Of a stretch of 43,690 nt of DNA, positions 1-7,244 are shown in pieces. Each line of letters begins with the position of its first letter. Position 1 is the first letter of the stretch. The notes beneath the pieces were generated by a model. It saw nothing but the letters and a program-made list of their open reading frames with translations. It did not search any database and was not told the origin of the DNA. Origin of the DNA: Comamonadaceae bacterium (GTDB lineage: Bacteria; Pseudomonadota; Gammaproteobacteria; Burkholderiales; Burkholderiaceae_C); NCBI GenBank assembly GCA_947452785.1, contig CANGDZ010000026.1, positions 1 through 43,690 on the forward strand. The letters run 5' to 3'. The translations under genes and the position numbers were made by a program.

Positions 1-605
1 ATGCCCGACTCGTCGATCATGCGCACCAGCGCTTCGGTCAGGTAGCTGGTCGAGGTGGCGGGCTTGCCGATGCAAGGCATACCGGCTAAGAAGGTCGGCG
101 CGAATTTTTCGAGCAGGCCCCAAACCGGGAAGTTGAAGGCATTGATGTGCACCGCCACACCGCGGCGTGGCACCAAAATGTGCGTGCCGGCAAAGGTGTT
201 TTTCTTGCCCAGTTGCGTGACCGGGCCTTCGTGGATCAAGTTGCCGCTGGGCAGCTCGCTGTTGCCCATGCCGGCGTAGGCAAACAAGGTGCCGGTGCCG
301 CCTTCGATGTCGACCCAACTGTCCACGCGGGTTGCGCCCGTATGGGCCGAGATGGCATACAACTCTTCTTTGCGCTCTCCCAGGTATTTGGCCAGGGCCT
401 TGAGGGCGTTGGCACGCTGCTGAAAATCCAGGGCCAGCATGCCGGTCAAGCCTGTGGCGCGGGCAAAGTGCAGGGCCTCGGCAAAGTCTAGGCTGTCCGC
501 ATGGGCATGGGCCACCACAGAACCGTTGATGGCGCTGTGCAAAGGCGCTGCGGCTTGGCTGCCGATCCAGCGGCCGCCGATGAAACTTTGAAGTACTTGG
601 GTCAT
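1..605 (-). CDS. paaZ: PaaZ, phenylacetate-pathway ring-opening enzyme, N-terminal part (runs off the window)
   Basis: Only the first ~201 residues are present; the gene continues beyond position 1. The start is the ATG at 605-603. The translated N-terminus (MTQVLQSFIGGRWIGS) and inner stretches such as DFQQRANALKALAKYLGERK, DIEGGTGTLFAY and HINAFNFPVWGLLEKFAP are typical of the aldehyde-dehydrogenase domain of PaaZ. In this family an N-terminal semialdehyde dehydrogenase is joined to a C-terminal MaoC-type oxepin-CoA hydrolase. It opens the oxepin-CoA ring and oxidises the resulting aldehyde during aerobic phenylacetyl-CoA breakdown in the cytoplasm. The hydrolase half lies outside the window, so a stand-alone dehydrogenase cannot be excluded. 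Confidence 0.85.
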   Translation of the reverse strand, partial: MTQVLQSFIGGRWIGSQAAAPLHSAINGSVVAHAHADSLDFAEALHFARATGLTGMLALDFQQRANALKALAKYLGERKEELYAISAHTGATRVDSWVDIEGGTGTLFAYAGMGNSELPSGNLIHEGPVTQLGKKNTFAGTHILVPRRGVAVHINAFNFPVWGLLEKFAPTFLAGMPCIGKPATSTSYLTEALVRMIDESG

Positions 606-1008
606 GATGAGTTGGGCTGTACAAATAGAACAAGAACGTACTCGGAATAATTAACCGACCGAGCAGACTGGAAATATTATGCATGTTTCAGACTGGATTG
701 CCCATGTTTTCATGCGCAATCAGACCTGTTTCATCCAGAATAAAGGGTTTACCCTTTGTTCTGAGTTGCCTTTTGCGCGCGTGGATCGTCGATCCGTGAG
801 TCCAAGCCAAAAGTTCAAAAAACCCCCATCTGGAGGCCTTGGTTAATTTAAGTCTGCACGCCAACTCACATGCGCAGCAACAATCCGCCAGCCTTCGTTC
901 CTTCCTTCGGATCCAAGTTTGACTTTGCAGGCCATTTCGCGGGTTTCCTGCAAATTGGAACTCCGTTTTTGCTGCAGCAAAATCGTTGCCGGTTTGGATA
1001 ATTCACGC
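606..1008. other. Non-coding spacer upstream of paaZ
   Basis: I see no credible gene here: reading frames lack a Shine-Dalgarno and resemble no family. The part nearest paaZ has an imperfect dyad, CTCGG at 641-645 and CCGAG at 659-663, around an AT-rich centre. It could be an operator for a paa regulator, but this is inference from position only. A much stronger 28-bp palindrome sits at 736-763 and is listed separately. Confidence 0.5.
736..763. promoter_or_regulatory. 28-bp palindrome upstream of paaZ
   Basis: CAGAA-t-AAAGGGT-tt-ACCCTTT-g-TTCTG has 24 of 28 positions in dyad symmetry: two 7-base inner arms around TT and two 5-base outer arms. It lies about 130 bases upstream of the paaZ start. 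Length and symmetry fit a dimeric repressor or activator site; the regulator is unknown. The core GGTTTACCCT recurs at 1512-1521. Confidence 0.5.
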
Positions 1009-1034
1009 AAAAAAAAGCGGCTTAAGGAGCCGCT
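1009..1034 (-). terminator. Rho-independent terminator of the gene at 1097-1408
   Basis: On the minus strand, AGCGGCT - CCTTA - AGCCGCT (perfect 7-bp stem) is followed directly by a run of at least seven T. It lies 63 bases past the stop codon of the small gene at 1097-1408, in the correct orientation to end its transcript. Confidence 0.85.
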
Positions 1035-1096
1035 GTGGGTTAAAGTTTTTACAGATTTGCCATTCTGAATTTCCAGAAAATTTATTTCTGAAACCG

Positions 1097-1408
1097 TTAG
1101 ATCGGCAATTGGCGAGCCAGATTGCTGCGAACCCAAGTGCTATAGCCGCTGGCCGTGGCCTTCATCGTCCATGCTTGAAAGGCTGGGTCGGCATAGATGG
1201 CATCCGTACACTTGCCGTACGCTTCATAGTTGTCGAAACGCGTCGCAAACACCATGTTGCCAATTTCACCGGCAGAAACAGACCACACAGAAACATCGGC
1301 CCCGTGCTTGCGCCATATGACGGCAGCCTCCGTCACAATCGCCAACATTTGCGCCATGTCTGCGCCAGGATTCGGCTTGAATACGGCTTGTGAAATCATT
1401 TGCGTCAT
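1097..1408 (-). CDS. Small dimeric alpha/beta-barrel-like protein, function unknown
   Basis: A 103-residue protein with a good ribosome site (AAGGA six to nine bases before the ATG) and its own terminator, so it is a real gene and probably monocistronic. The pattern (MTQMISQAVFKPNPGADM... then AVIWRKHGADVSVWSV, FATRFDNYEAYGK, DPAFQAW) resembles one ferredoxin-like unit of the dimeric alpha/beta-barrel proteins (NIPSNAP, ABM or DUF-type). These often bind or process small metabolites. There is no signal peptide and no cysteine cluster. It is divergent from the CBS/universal-stress pair and shares its FNR-like boxes. No specific reaction can be assigned. Confidence 0.75.
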   Translation of the reverse strand: MTQMISQAVFKPNPGADMAQMLAIVTEAAVIWRKHGADVSVWSVSAGEIGNMVFATRFDNYEAYGKCTDAIYADPAFQAWTMKATASGYSTWVRSNLARQLPI

Positions 1409-1482
1409 AGAGTCATCCTTGGTTAGTTTTACCGGACTTCAAATGAAGTAGGGTCGTTAATTGGATGCCAAAATTTTTATAA

Positions 1483-1496
1483 TTGATATGGGTCAA
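1483..1496. promoter_or_regulatory. FNR/Anr-like box 1
   Basis: TTGAT-ATGG-GTCAA differs from the FNR/Anr consensus TTGAT-N4-ATCAA at one position. It lies in the divergent spacer between the small gene ending its 5' side at 1408 and the CBS gene at 1678. Its centre is about 82 bases upstream of the minus-strand start codon. Confidence 0.55.
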
Positions 1497-1510
1497 GCTA
1501 AGAAATAAGT

Positions 1511-1525
1511 AAGGTTTACCCTAGG
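1511..1525. promoter_or_regulatory. Second copy of the GGTTTACCCT core
   Basis: AAGGTTTACCCTAGG carries the same ten-base core as the long palindrome at 736-763, but with shorter symmetry. It lies between the two FNR-like boxes. It may be a weaker site for the same unknown regulator, or coincidence. Confidence 0.3.
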
Positions 1526-1570
1526 ACTATCGCTGTGCGGGCATCGCCAACATTGCTTTGAGTTGGCGGC

Positions 1571-1584
1571 TTGATCCATGTCAA
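1571..1584. promoter_or_regulatory. FNR/Anr-like box 2
   Basis: TTGAT-CCAT-GTCAA again matches the FNR/Anr consensus with one mismatch. It is 88 bases (centre to centre) from box 1 and about 100 bases before the CBS gene start. FNR-family regulators commonly activate universal-stress genes under low oxygen, which fits the genes downstream. Confidence 0.6.
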
Positions 1585-1677
1585 TGTTGCAATCTAACTA
1601 AGGGAATGCCCATGCTTGAATAACTTCAAAATCTCTATACATTGAATTGAGGTCAACCACATGCAAAGGATTTCGCC

Positions 1678-2106
1678 ATGAAGACCATCAGCCAATTCTT
1701 AGACCAAAGCAAAGGGCCCATTTATTCTGTCGGCCCGGATGCCACTGTAAGAGAAGCCCTGGAGATCATGGCGCAGCACAACATAGGTGCGCTATTGGTT
1801 TTGGATGGCCAGTCATTGGCGGGCATATTTTCAGAGCGTGACTATGCCCGTAAAGTAGCCCTCAAAGGCAAGAGCAGCAGCGATGCCTTGGTCAAAGACA
1901 TCATGACCACGAAGGTCATCACTATCGATACGCGCCACACTATTGATCAGTGCATGCAAATCATGACGGACAACCACATCAGGCACTTGCCTATCGTCAA
2001 CGGCCACATCGTGCTGGGTTTAATTTCAATTGGCGATGTGGTTCGCGAAATGATTGCGTATCAAAAAACCATGATCGAACAATTACAGAGTTATATCGCT
2101 GGCTAA
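1678..2106 (+). CDS. Two-CBS-domain protein
   Basis: A 142-residue protein made almost wholly of a tandem CBS (Bateman) pair, roughly residues 8-63 and 74-130. Typical repeats are visible: DATVREALEIMAQHNIGALLV followed by LAGIFSERDYARK, then DTRHTIDQCMQIMTDNHIRHLP followed by LGLISIGDVVREMI. CBS pairs bind adenosine nucleotides and usually act as energy sensors. With no enzyme domain attached, its partner is unknown. It is followed after 79 bases by a universal stress gene in the same direction, probably one transcript. The two FNR-like boxes upstream suggest low-oxygen induction (inference). Confidence 0.9.
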   Translation: MKTISQFLDQSKGPIYSVGPDATVREALEIMAQHNIGALLVLDGQSLAGIFSERDYARKVALKGKSSSDALVKDIMTTKVITIDTRHTIDQCMQIMTDNHIRHLPIVNGHIVLGLISIGDVVREMIAYQKTMIEQLQSYIAG

Positions 2107-2185
2107 AAATTTAACAAGAGAATGGCTCCTGTCGACTTCAAGTTGAGACATTCAAAATTGCGTAAATTGATCAGGGGGATATGAG

Positions 2186-2623
2186 ATGTATCAAAAAATC
2201 ATTCTGGCCTACGACGGATCAATTGAAAGCCAGCAAGCTCTACTCAATTGCAAAGACCTGTCTCAATGGGAGCATGCCAAGGTTCATTTGCTCTCCGTGG
2301 TTCCGTACGATTCAATTGCCATGGGTTATGAAACTTCCTACTACAACGAGCAACAAGAAAAAATTGACGAAAGTCGCTACTTAGAAATACTGGGTGAAGG
2401 TGTTGAGCAATTGAACAAGGCCGGCATTGATGCCACTGGCGAGTTGCTCAAAGGTGATGCAGTGGATCAACTCGTTGAATACGCGCACAGCGTTAGCGCC
2501 GACCTGATCATGCTGGGCCACAAGCATCGTGAAAATTGGCTAGAGCGTTGGTGGAGTGGCTCTATTCCTAAGGCCTTGATTGAGCACGCGCCTTGCAGTG
2601 TCTTAGTGGTCATCATCAAATAA
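2186..2623 (+). CDS. Universal stress protein (UspA family)
   Basis: A 145-residue single Usp domain. It begins MYQKIILAYDGS, with the usual Asp of the nucleotide-binding strand, and ends with the family's C-terminal block LIMLGHKHRENWLERWWSGS ... HAPCSVLVV. The GxxxxxNxxxxxxxGS pattern approximates the ATP-binding G-2x-G-9x-G(S/T) motif, but the second Gly is not obvious, so nucleotide binding is uncertain. An AGGGGG stretch precedes the start; the ATG at 2181 is out of frame. It likely forms an operon with the CBS gene and works in stress or anaerobic survival. Confidence 0.9.
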   Translation: MYQKIILAYDGSIESQQALLNCKDLSQWEHAKVHLLSVVPYDSIAMGYETSYYNEQQEKIDESRYLEILGEGVEQLNKAGIDATGELLKGDAVDQLVEYAHSVSADLIMLGHKHRENWLERWWSGSIPKALIEHAPCSVLVVIIK

Positions 2624-2832
2624 ATTCGATGCTGCACTTTTAACAAATTCAATGTGGTGATTTGTCTTTTTCAGTCGCGTTATTTGCGCCCGATTGAGGC
2701 TCATCTGTCTTGCGATCACCCTGCACTTCTTTGAATAGGCAAAAATTCACTGCAGGAGATTTTTTTATAAGTGTTTATGACCCCTTGCTATCGAAGGGCA
2801 TCAGCGCTTGCAATCAACCTCATGAGATGCGC

Positions 2833-3678
2833 TCAATCGCAAGCCAAAGCCAGCAAACCTGTCGCCGTATTGGAAATCGGGATGTGATAATTGCTGTGCA
2901 CCTTGCGCACGGTGGGCGAGCCCACCGTCAAGGCCGCGCGCATGGCCAGCCACATCAGCAACTCCACACCTTGGGTGCCGGTTTTATCCACCAGTTCATG
3001 CACGCTGAACTGCGTGGCCCATTCCGGGTTGGTCAGCAAACTGTCCATGAACTGCAAATCAAACGCCTTGTTGATGTGACCGGCTCGCTCACCGTCAAGC
3101 TGATGGCTCAAACCGCCCGAGGCGATCACGGCGACTTTTTTGTCACTGGACCAGGACGCAATCGCCTCGCCCACCGCTTTGCCCAAGGCATAGGTACGCT
3201 TGGCCGATGGCAGCGGAAACTGCACCGTGTTGATGCAGACGGGCACCACGGTGACCGGGCATTCACCTTCGGGCCAAAACAGCTTGAGCGGCAAGGTGCA
3301 GGCATGGTCCACCAGCATTTCTTGGCAAGTGGTCACATCAAAGTCTTGTTCCATCAAGGTGTTAATCAGATGCCATGACAGATCGGTTTCGCCCTTGAAG
3401 GGTGGCAGCGTCGGGATGCCCCAGCCTTCGTCGGCATTGTTGTACTGCGGCGCCGCGCCCACCGCAAAAGTGGGCATTTTGTCGAGAAAAAAATTCAACC
3501 CGTGGTCGTTGTAGAACATGACCACCACATCAGGCTTGACCTCGGATAGCCATTGGTGAATGGGCGGAAAGCCGTCAAAAAATGGTTTCCAGTAAGGCTC
3601 TTGTTGCACGCCTTTGTGGATGGCACCGCCAATGGCGGGAATGTGCGATGTGGCCAAGCCACCAATGAGTTTGGCCAT
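2833..3678 (-). CDS. pmdB: Protocatechuate 4,5-dioxygenase, catalytic beta subunit
   Basis: A 281-residue class III extradiol dioxygenase of the LigB/PmdB type. It uses Fe(II) and O2 to cleave protocatechuate between carbons 4 and 5. The expected iron ligands are present: His12 (ATSHIP), His59 (YNDHG) and Glu239 (QGVELLMW). The catalytic His192 in GGLSHQLDGERAG and His125 in VDH are also present. It follows the alpha-subunit gene with only a three-base gap, and its AAGGA ribosome site lies within the end of pmdA. The adjacent alpha gene argues against gallate dioxygenase (DesB), a fused single chain. It probably receives protocatechuate from the quinate/shikimate module at 10983-18185. Confidence 0.88.
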   Translation of the reverse strand: MAKLIGGLATSHIPAIGGAIHKGVQQEPYWKPFFDGFPPIHQWLSEVKPDVVVMFYNDHGLNFFLDKMPTFAVGAAPQYNNADEGWGIPTLPPFKGETDLSWHLINTLMEQDFDVTTCQEMLVDHACTLPLKLFWPEGECPVTVVPVCINTVQFPLPSAKRTYALGKAVGEAIASWSSDKKVAVIASGGLSHQLDGERAGHINKAFDLQFMDSLLTNPEWATQFSVHELVDKTGTQGVELLMWLAMRAALTVGSPTVRKVHSNYHIPISNTATGLLALACD

Positions 3679-3681
3679 GGA

Positions 3682-4035
3682 TCAGTCCTTGGAGTCTTTA
3701 GCGGCTGCGCGGAGCTTGGCTTGAAAATCTGCTTTGCTCATGCCGGTTTGCTGCGCGCCGATGTCTTGCATGTCGAAGCCAAAAATACCAGCAAACTTGG
3801 CCAGGTAATACGCGTTGCCCCCGGCAGCAATCAGTTCCAACACCTGGCGCGAGCGAATGGCGGCGGCTTGCGGCGGGGTCAAACCGTATTCGCGCATATA
3901 GGCCTCTTCGTCGCTTTGGAAGGCGACGCGATTCGCCGCCGAATTGAACGAGAAACACATTTTGTTCAAGGCGTAGCCCTTTTGGGCCTGCTCGCCGTCA
4001 AACGGCGTGGTACCGGGAATGGGAGGGTTGCGCAT
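3682..4035 (-). CDS. pmdA: Protocatechuate 4,5-dioxygenase, alpha subunit
   Basis: A 117-residue LigA-type small subunit (IPGTTPFDGEQAQKGYALNK, then FNSAANRVAFQSDEEAYMRE, GLTPPQAAAI, GGNAYYLAKF and a GMSKADF tail). In LigAB this helical subunit caps the active site of the beta chain. The length is slightly short for the family, missing part of the C-terminal tail of Sphingomonas LigA. It is first in a two-gene operon with pmdB and divergent from a LysR gene 83 bases away, the usual arrangement for LysR-controlled aromatic operons. Confidence 0.87.
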   Translation of the reverse strand: MRNPPIPGTTPFDGEQAQKGYALNKMCFSFNSAANRVAFQSDEEAYMREYGLTPPQAAAIRSRQVLELIAAGGNAYYLAKFAGIFGFDMQDIGAQQTGMSKADFQAKLRAAAKDSKD

Positions 4036-4063
4036 GGTCAGTCCTGACAGAGACGGGAATTTC

Positions 4064-4078
4064 TTGCAGTATGGGCAA
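4064..4078. promoter_or_regulatory. Candidate LysR box between pmdA and the lysR-type gene
   Basis: TTGC-N7-GCAA, containing a T-N11-A core with dyad symmetry (TGC...GCA), lies in the 83-base divergent spacer. Such sites are where LysR regulators bind their own divergent targets. Assignment rests on position and pattern only. Confidence 0.45.
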
Positions 4079-4118
4079 ACTATTGCATAAAATAAACTGA
4101 TGTTTCTTCATATAAATC

Positions 4119-5024
4119 ATGAGTAAATTAGATTGGTTAGACTTGGATGTGAAGCTCTTGAGGCTACTGGTCACGGTGGTGCAGACCGGCTCCATCACGC
4201 GGGCCGCGCAACAGCTGGGGGTGACGCAATCGGCCGTCAGCCACCTGCTAGAAAAATTGCGCGCCATCACCGCTGATCCTTTGTTTGTGAAATCTGGGCG
4301 CGGCATCGTCGCCACCGCGCGCGCTTTGGCGCTGGCTGAGCAGGCCAAGGGCTTACTGGACCAACTGCACGGTTTTGTGCAAACGGGGACGTTTGAGCCG
4401 GCCACACTGAACCAGTGCATCACCATTGCCGCCAATGATTTGCAGCGGGACTTGTTGCTGCCAGCGCTGCTGCAGCGGATCCAAAACCAGGCCCCCGGCG
4501 TGAGCTTGCGCGTGATCCCCTCAGACATACCCAGCGCCGAGATGCTGCGCTCAGGGCAATGCCAATTGCTGCTCAGCCCCCGCCCACCCGAGGGCAGCGA
4601 CATCGTGCACAAACGTTTGTTCACCGACCGCTACCGTGTGTTTTACGACCCAACCCAACGCCCAGTCCCAGACACGGCCAAAGCCTATTTGGCCAGCGAG
4701 CATGTGACCGTGATTTACAGCGCCGAGCGCGGTCTGGACATTGACCAGACATTGAGCGAGCAAGGCGTGCAGCGCCGCTTTGCCGTGACAGTGACCAGCT
4801 TTGCCGGCATTGCCGCCTTCATCAATGGCTCGACGCGGCTGGCCACTTTGCCCGGCTTGTTGCGCCAAGGCCTGCTGCGCGGTTTGGCCGATGCGCCAGT
4901 TCCGGTCAAAACCCCGCCCATGCCGATGTATGCGATTTGGCATTTACGCCACCAGCAAGACCCCCTGCACCGCTGGCTGCGCCAGCAACTTTTTGCGGTA
5001 GTCCAACCGCCCTCGGCCACTTGA
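4119..5024 (+). CDS. LysR-family transcriptional regulator, probable regulator of pmdAB
   Basis: A 301-residue LysR protein. Residues about 10-68 form the winged helix-turn-helix (LRLLVTVVQTGSITRAAQQL, then GVTQSAVSHLLEKLR and the DPLFVKSGRG wing), followed by a periplasmic-binding-protein-like effector domain (ITIAANDLQRDLLLPALLQ onward). The opening DLKLLxxL-type sequence and overall pattern fit the NodD/LinR-like branch. It is transcribed away from pmdAB, so it may control protocatechuate cleavage with an aromatic effector. The sox genes follow 68 bases downstream in the same direction, so control of sox is an alternative. No strong ribosome site is visible. Confidence 0.85.
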   Translation: MSKLDWLDLDVKLLRLLVTVVQTGSITRAAQQLGVTQSAVSHLLEKLRAITADPLFVKSGRGIVATARALALAEQAKGLLDQLHGFVQTGTFEPATLNQCITIAANDLQRDLLLPALLQRIQNQAPGVSLRVIPSDIPSAEMLRSGQCQLLLSPRPPEGSDIVHKRLFTDRYRVFYDPTQRPVPDTAKAYLASEHVTVIYSAERGLDIDQTLSEQGVQRRFAVTVTSFAGIAAFINGSTRLATLPGLLRQGLLRGLADAPVPVKTPPMPMYAIWHLRHQQDPLHRWLRQQLFAVVQPPSAT

Positions 5025-5092
5025 AGCAGGCAGGGACCTCAACAAATTCCCCGCCTGCAGACTCGGCGCCAAAGTGCCACAATCACTGCTGC

Positions 5093-5533
5093 ATGAATGC
5101 CCTGACCCGCCCTCTTCAGCTTGCCACACGGCGACAAAGTACCCGCCGATATTCCCTTCCTTGTGCGCACGCAGGGCTGGCGCTGGCCGCCATGGTATTT
5201 AGCGGCCTGAGCGCCGTAGCTTCTGAGACCGCACCCCAAGAAGGCTGGCGCATCATGACCGAGCGCAGCTTGGGCAATTGCATCGCCTGCCATGCCCTGC
5301 CGGGTCAAACCGGCGTGCTCAGCAGCTTTGGCCCCTCGTTGCAAGGCGTCGGCGCGCGCTACACCGCAGCGCAATTGCAGCAATGGGTGGTGGACGCCAG
5401 GCAGATCCATGCGCAAACCTTGATGCCTCCTTTTGGTACTGCCCAGGGGCTGAACCGCGTCGCCAACGCGCAAGCCTTGCTGACGCCTGAGCAGATCACG
5501 CAAGTGCTCGCCATGCTGGCGCAGTGGCGTTGA
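5093..5533 (+). CDS. soxX: SoxX, monohaem c-type cytochrome of the thiosulfate-oxidising system
   Basis: A 146-residue exported cytochrome. A positively charged N-region and hydrophobic segment (GLALAAMVFSGLSAVASE) form the signal peptide. CIACH binds haem c, and the Met of LMPPFG is the likely sixth ligand. The block GPSLQGVGARYTAAQLQQWV is characteristic of SoxX. With SoxA it forms the periplasmic SoxAX complex, which couples thiosulfate to the SoxY cysteine. The ATG at 5093 was chosen because it gives a normal signal peptide; a longer in-frame reading into the end of lysR is implausible. It is first of four tightly packed genes. Confidence 0.85.
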   Translation: MNALTRPLQLATRRQSTRRYSLPCAHAGLALAAMVFSGLSAVASETAPQEGWRIMTERSLGNCIACHALPGQTGVLSSFGPSLQGVGARYTAAQLQQWVVDARQIHAQTLMPPFGTAQGLNRVANAQALLTPEQITQVLAMLAQWR

Positions 5534-5535
5534 CA

Positions 5536-6021
5536 ATGGTCATGAGCATGAACAATCGCATGAGCTCAGAGTTTTTAATTTCATCCACACTGGGACGGCG
5601 CGATTGCTTGCGACTGGCCGCCTCTTCGCTGCTCAGCGCCCCCGCGTGGGCCCAAGACGGCGCCGCGCCAGAAAGCGCCTTGGCCCAATCGCTCAGGCAA
5701 AAAAACTGGTCAAGTGAAGGGATTGCCTTGGAGTTTCCCGCCCTGGCCGACACCGGCAATGCCGTGCCTTTAGAAACACGCATCCAAGCGCCGCAGGGTT
5801 TAACGTTATCCAAGTTGGAAATCATCCTGCCGGAAAACCCGAACCCCATCGCGCTGGAACTGCAGTTACCGCAGCCCACCGAGCGCTTTGTCTTCAGCAC
5901 CCGGCTGCGGCTGGCGGCTTCGCAATCGATCTGGGTCGTCGTCACTTACAGCGACGCCAGCCAGCGTGCGCGCAGTGCAGCCACGGTCATCACTTCCACC
6001 GCCTGTTTGGACGGGACCTAA
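5536..6021 (+). CDS. soxY: SoxY-like sulfur carrier with an atypical C-terminus
   Basis: About 161 residues with a twin-arginine signal (LGRRDCLRLAAS, then PAWAQ). The mature part matches SoxY: an immunoglobulin-like carrier domain (NAVPLETRIQAPQGLTLSKL, ENPNPIALELQLP, FSTRLRLAASQSIWVVVTYSD). In canonical SoxY the chain ends GGCGG, and its Cys carries the sulfur intermediate. Here it ends STACLDGT: the Cys is kept but no flanking glycines. Several ATGs (5536, 5542, 5548, 5560) are possible starts and none has a clear ribosome site; 5536, just after the soxX stop, is used. Function as a thiosulfate carrier is likely but may be modified. Confidence 0.8.
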   Translation: MVMSMNNRMSSEFLISSTLGRRDCLRLAASSLLSAPAWAQDGAAPESALAQSLRQKNWSSEGIALEFPALADTGNAVPLETRIQAPQGLTLSKLEIILPENPNPIALELQLPQPTERFVFSTRLRLAASQSIWVVVTYSDASQRARSAATVITSTACLDGT

Positions 6022-6024
6022 CGC

Positions 6025-6360
6025 ATGGCTCCTCCTATTTTATCGCGCCTGAGTTTCAGCGGCGAGGTGCGAGCTGGCCGCACGATTGAGGCGCGCTGGA
6101 TTTGCAACCACCCGATGGAGACTGGCTTTCGCGTGGACGACGCGGGCCAGCGCATTGCCCGCCACATCATCACCCTGGTCCAATGTCGACTCAACGGCCA
6201 GTTGATCTTGCAAGCCACGCCCGGCACAGGCTGGTCTTCCCCCGCTTACCTGGCTTTCTCGCTGGTCGTGCCTGAACAAGGCGGTACGGTCGTGGTGAGT
6301 TGGCTGGACGACCAAGGCACGCAAGGCCAGGTGGGAAAACGCTTGGTGCTGTTGCCATGA
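6025..6360 (+). CDS. soxZ: SoxZ, partner of SoxY
   Basis: A 111-residue protein without a signal peptide, as usual for SoxZ, which is exported bound to the Tat-targeted SoxY. SoxZ-type strands are visible: FSGEVRAGRTIEARWICNHP, a conserved G-F-R stretch, and YLAFSLVVPEQGGTVVVSWLDDQG near the C-terminus. The heterodimer SoxYZ carries sulfur intermediates in the periplasm. The gene starts three bases after the soxY stop and its stop overlaps the soxA start (ATGA), so it is translationally coupled. Confidence 0.83.
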   Translation: MAPPILSRLSFSGEVRAGRTIEARWICNHPMETGFRVDDAGQRIARHIITLVQCRLNGQLILQATPGTGWSSPAYLAFSLVVPEQGGTVVVSWLDDQGTQGQVGKRLVLLP

Positions 6361-7202
6361 AGCCCTGGCGCTTTTGGGTGGTGCTGTGCGCATTGGTGCT
6401 GCCGCTGCTGGTGCCAGCGCATGAAAAATCACCAGTGCAACCGCAAACCCCAGTACAAAACCAAACCACAGCACCTTGGCCGACCACCGCCAATCTGAGT
6501 GGCCTGGCTTTTTTACCGCCAGGCCTCAAAGCCCTGAACAACGACCCGGGCAGCAACCCCATCAGCCTGTGGCTGGACCGGGGTGCGCTGGCCTGGACGG
6601 ATACTGCAAGTGGCTCCAGCTGCGCCAGCTGCCACGGCAAAGTGGAAACGCTGCGACAGGCCGTGGTCACCTACCCCCGCTTGGCGGCGGATGGCAAACG
6701 CTTGCTCAATCTTGAAGACCAAATCCAAGCCTGTCGCACGCGCAGCGGCAAAGCCGCGCAGACAGGCAGCGTAGAAAACGAAGAGGTGTTGGCCTTGAGC
6801 GCTTTGTTGCACCAGACCGCGAAGGGCCTGACCTGGGAAGTGAAAGCGCCCGCAGCCAAAGCGGCTGAACACGCCGCTTGGCAGGCGCACCTGAACCAGG
6901 GTGCCAGCTTGTTTGCGCAGCGCGTGGGCCGCATGAACCTGTCTTGTCAGCACTGCCACGACCAGAATATCGGTCGCCAACTGCGCGCCGACGTCATCAG
7001 CCCCGGCCACCCCACCGGCTTTCCGGTATACCGCCTGAGCTGGCAAGGCCTGGGCTCGGTCGAGCGGCGCCTGCGTGCTTGCTTTTCTGGCGTGCAAGCG
7101 CAGATGCCGCCACCCGGCGACCCGGTGCTGCGCGACCTGGAGCTGTATTTGAAAGTCCGCGCCAGCGGCATGCCGCTGGACGGACCATCGATCCGGCGCT
7201 AA
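6357..7202 (+). CDS. soxA: SoxA, dihaem c-type cytochrome
   Basis: 281 residues starting at the ATG that overlaps the soxZ stop. A short signal peptide (WVVLCALVLPLLVPAH) precedes two haem c motifs, CASCH (Cys89-His93) and CQHCH (Cys197-His201). Cys126 (QACR) and Cys242 (RACFSGVQAQ) are at the places of the distal thiolate haem ligands. Cys242 corresponds to the active-site cysteine that takes the persulfide in SoxAX. The set is therefore a dihaem SoxA with all key residues. SoxAX oxidatively joins thiosulfate to SoxYZ. No soxB or soxCD follows; the next genes are on the other strand. Confidence 0.87.
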   Translation: MKPWRFWVVLCALVLPLLVPAHEKSPVQPQTPVQNQTTAPWPTTANLSGLAFLPPGLKALNNDPGSNPISLWLDRGALAWTDTASGSSCASCHGKVETLRQAVVTYPRLAADGKRLLNLEDQIQACRTRSGKAAQTGSVENEEVLALSALLHQTAKGLTWEVKAPAAKAAEHAAWQAHLNQGASLFAQRVGRMNLSCQHCHDQNIGRQLRADVISPGHPTGFPVYRLSWQGLGSVERRLRACFSGVQAQMPPPGDPVLRDLELYLKVRASGMPLDGPSIRR

Positions 7203-7244
7203 AGGATCAGGCGCTGTAACCCGCCGGCACCTTAGCCCGCGCTC

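Noticed and set aside
843..1136. A 97-codon minus-strand frame in the spacer before the small barrel protein
   Set aside because: It spans the terminator at 1009-1034 and overlaps the end of the real gene at 1097. No ribosome site or family pattern was seen.
1642..1656. A third FNR-like sequence, TTGA-n7-TCAA, just before the CBS gene
   Set aside because: The spacing is one base too long for an FNR dimer, and only the outer halves match.
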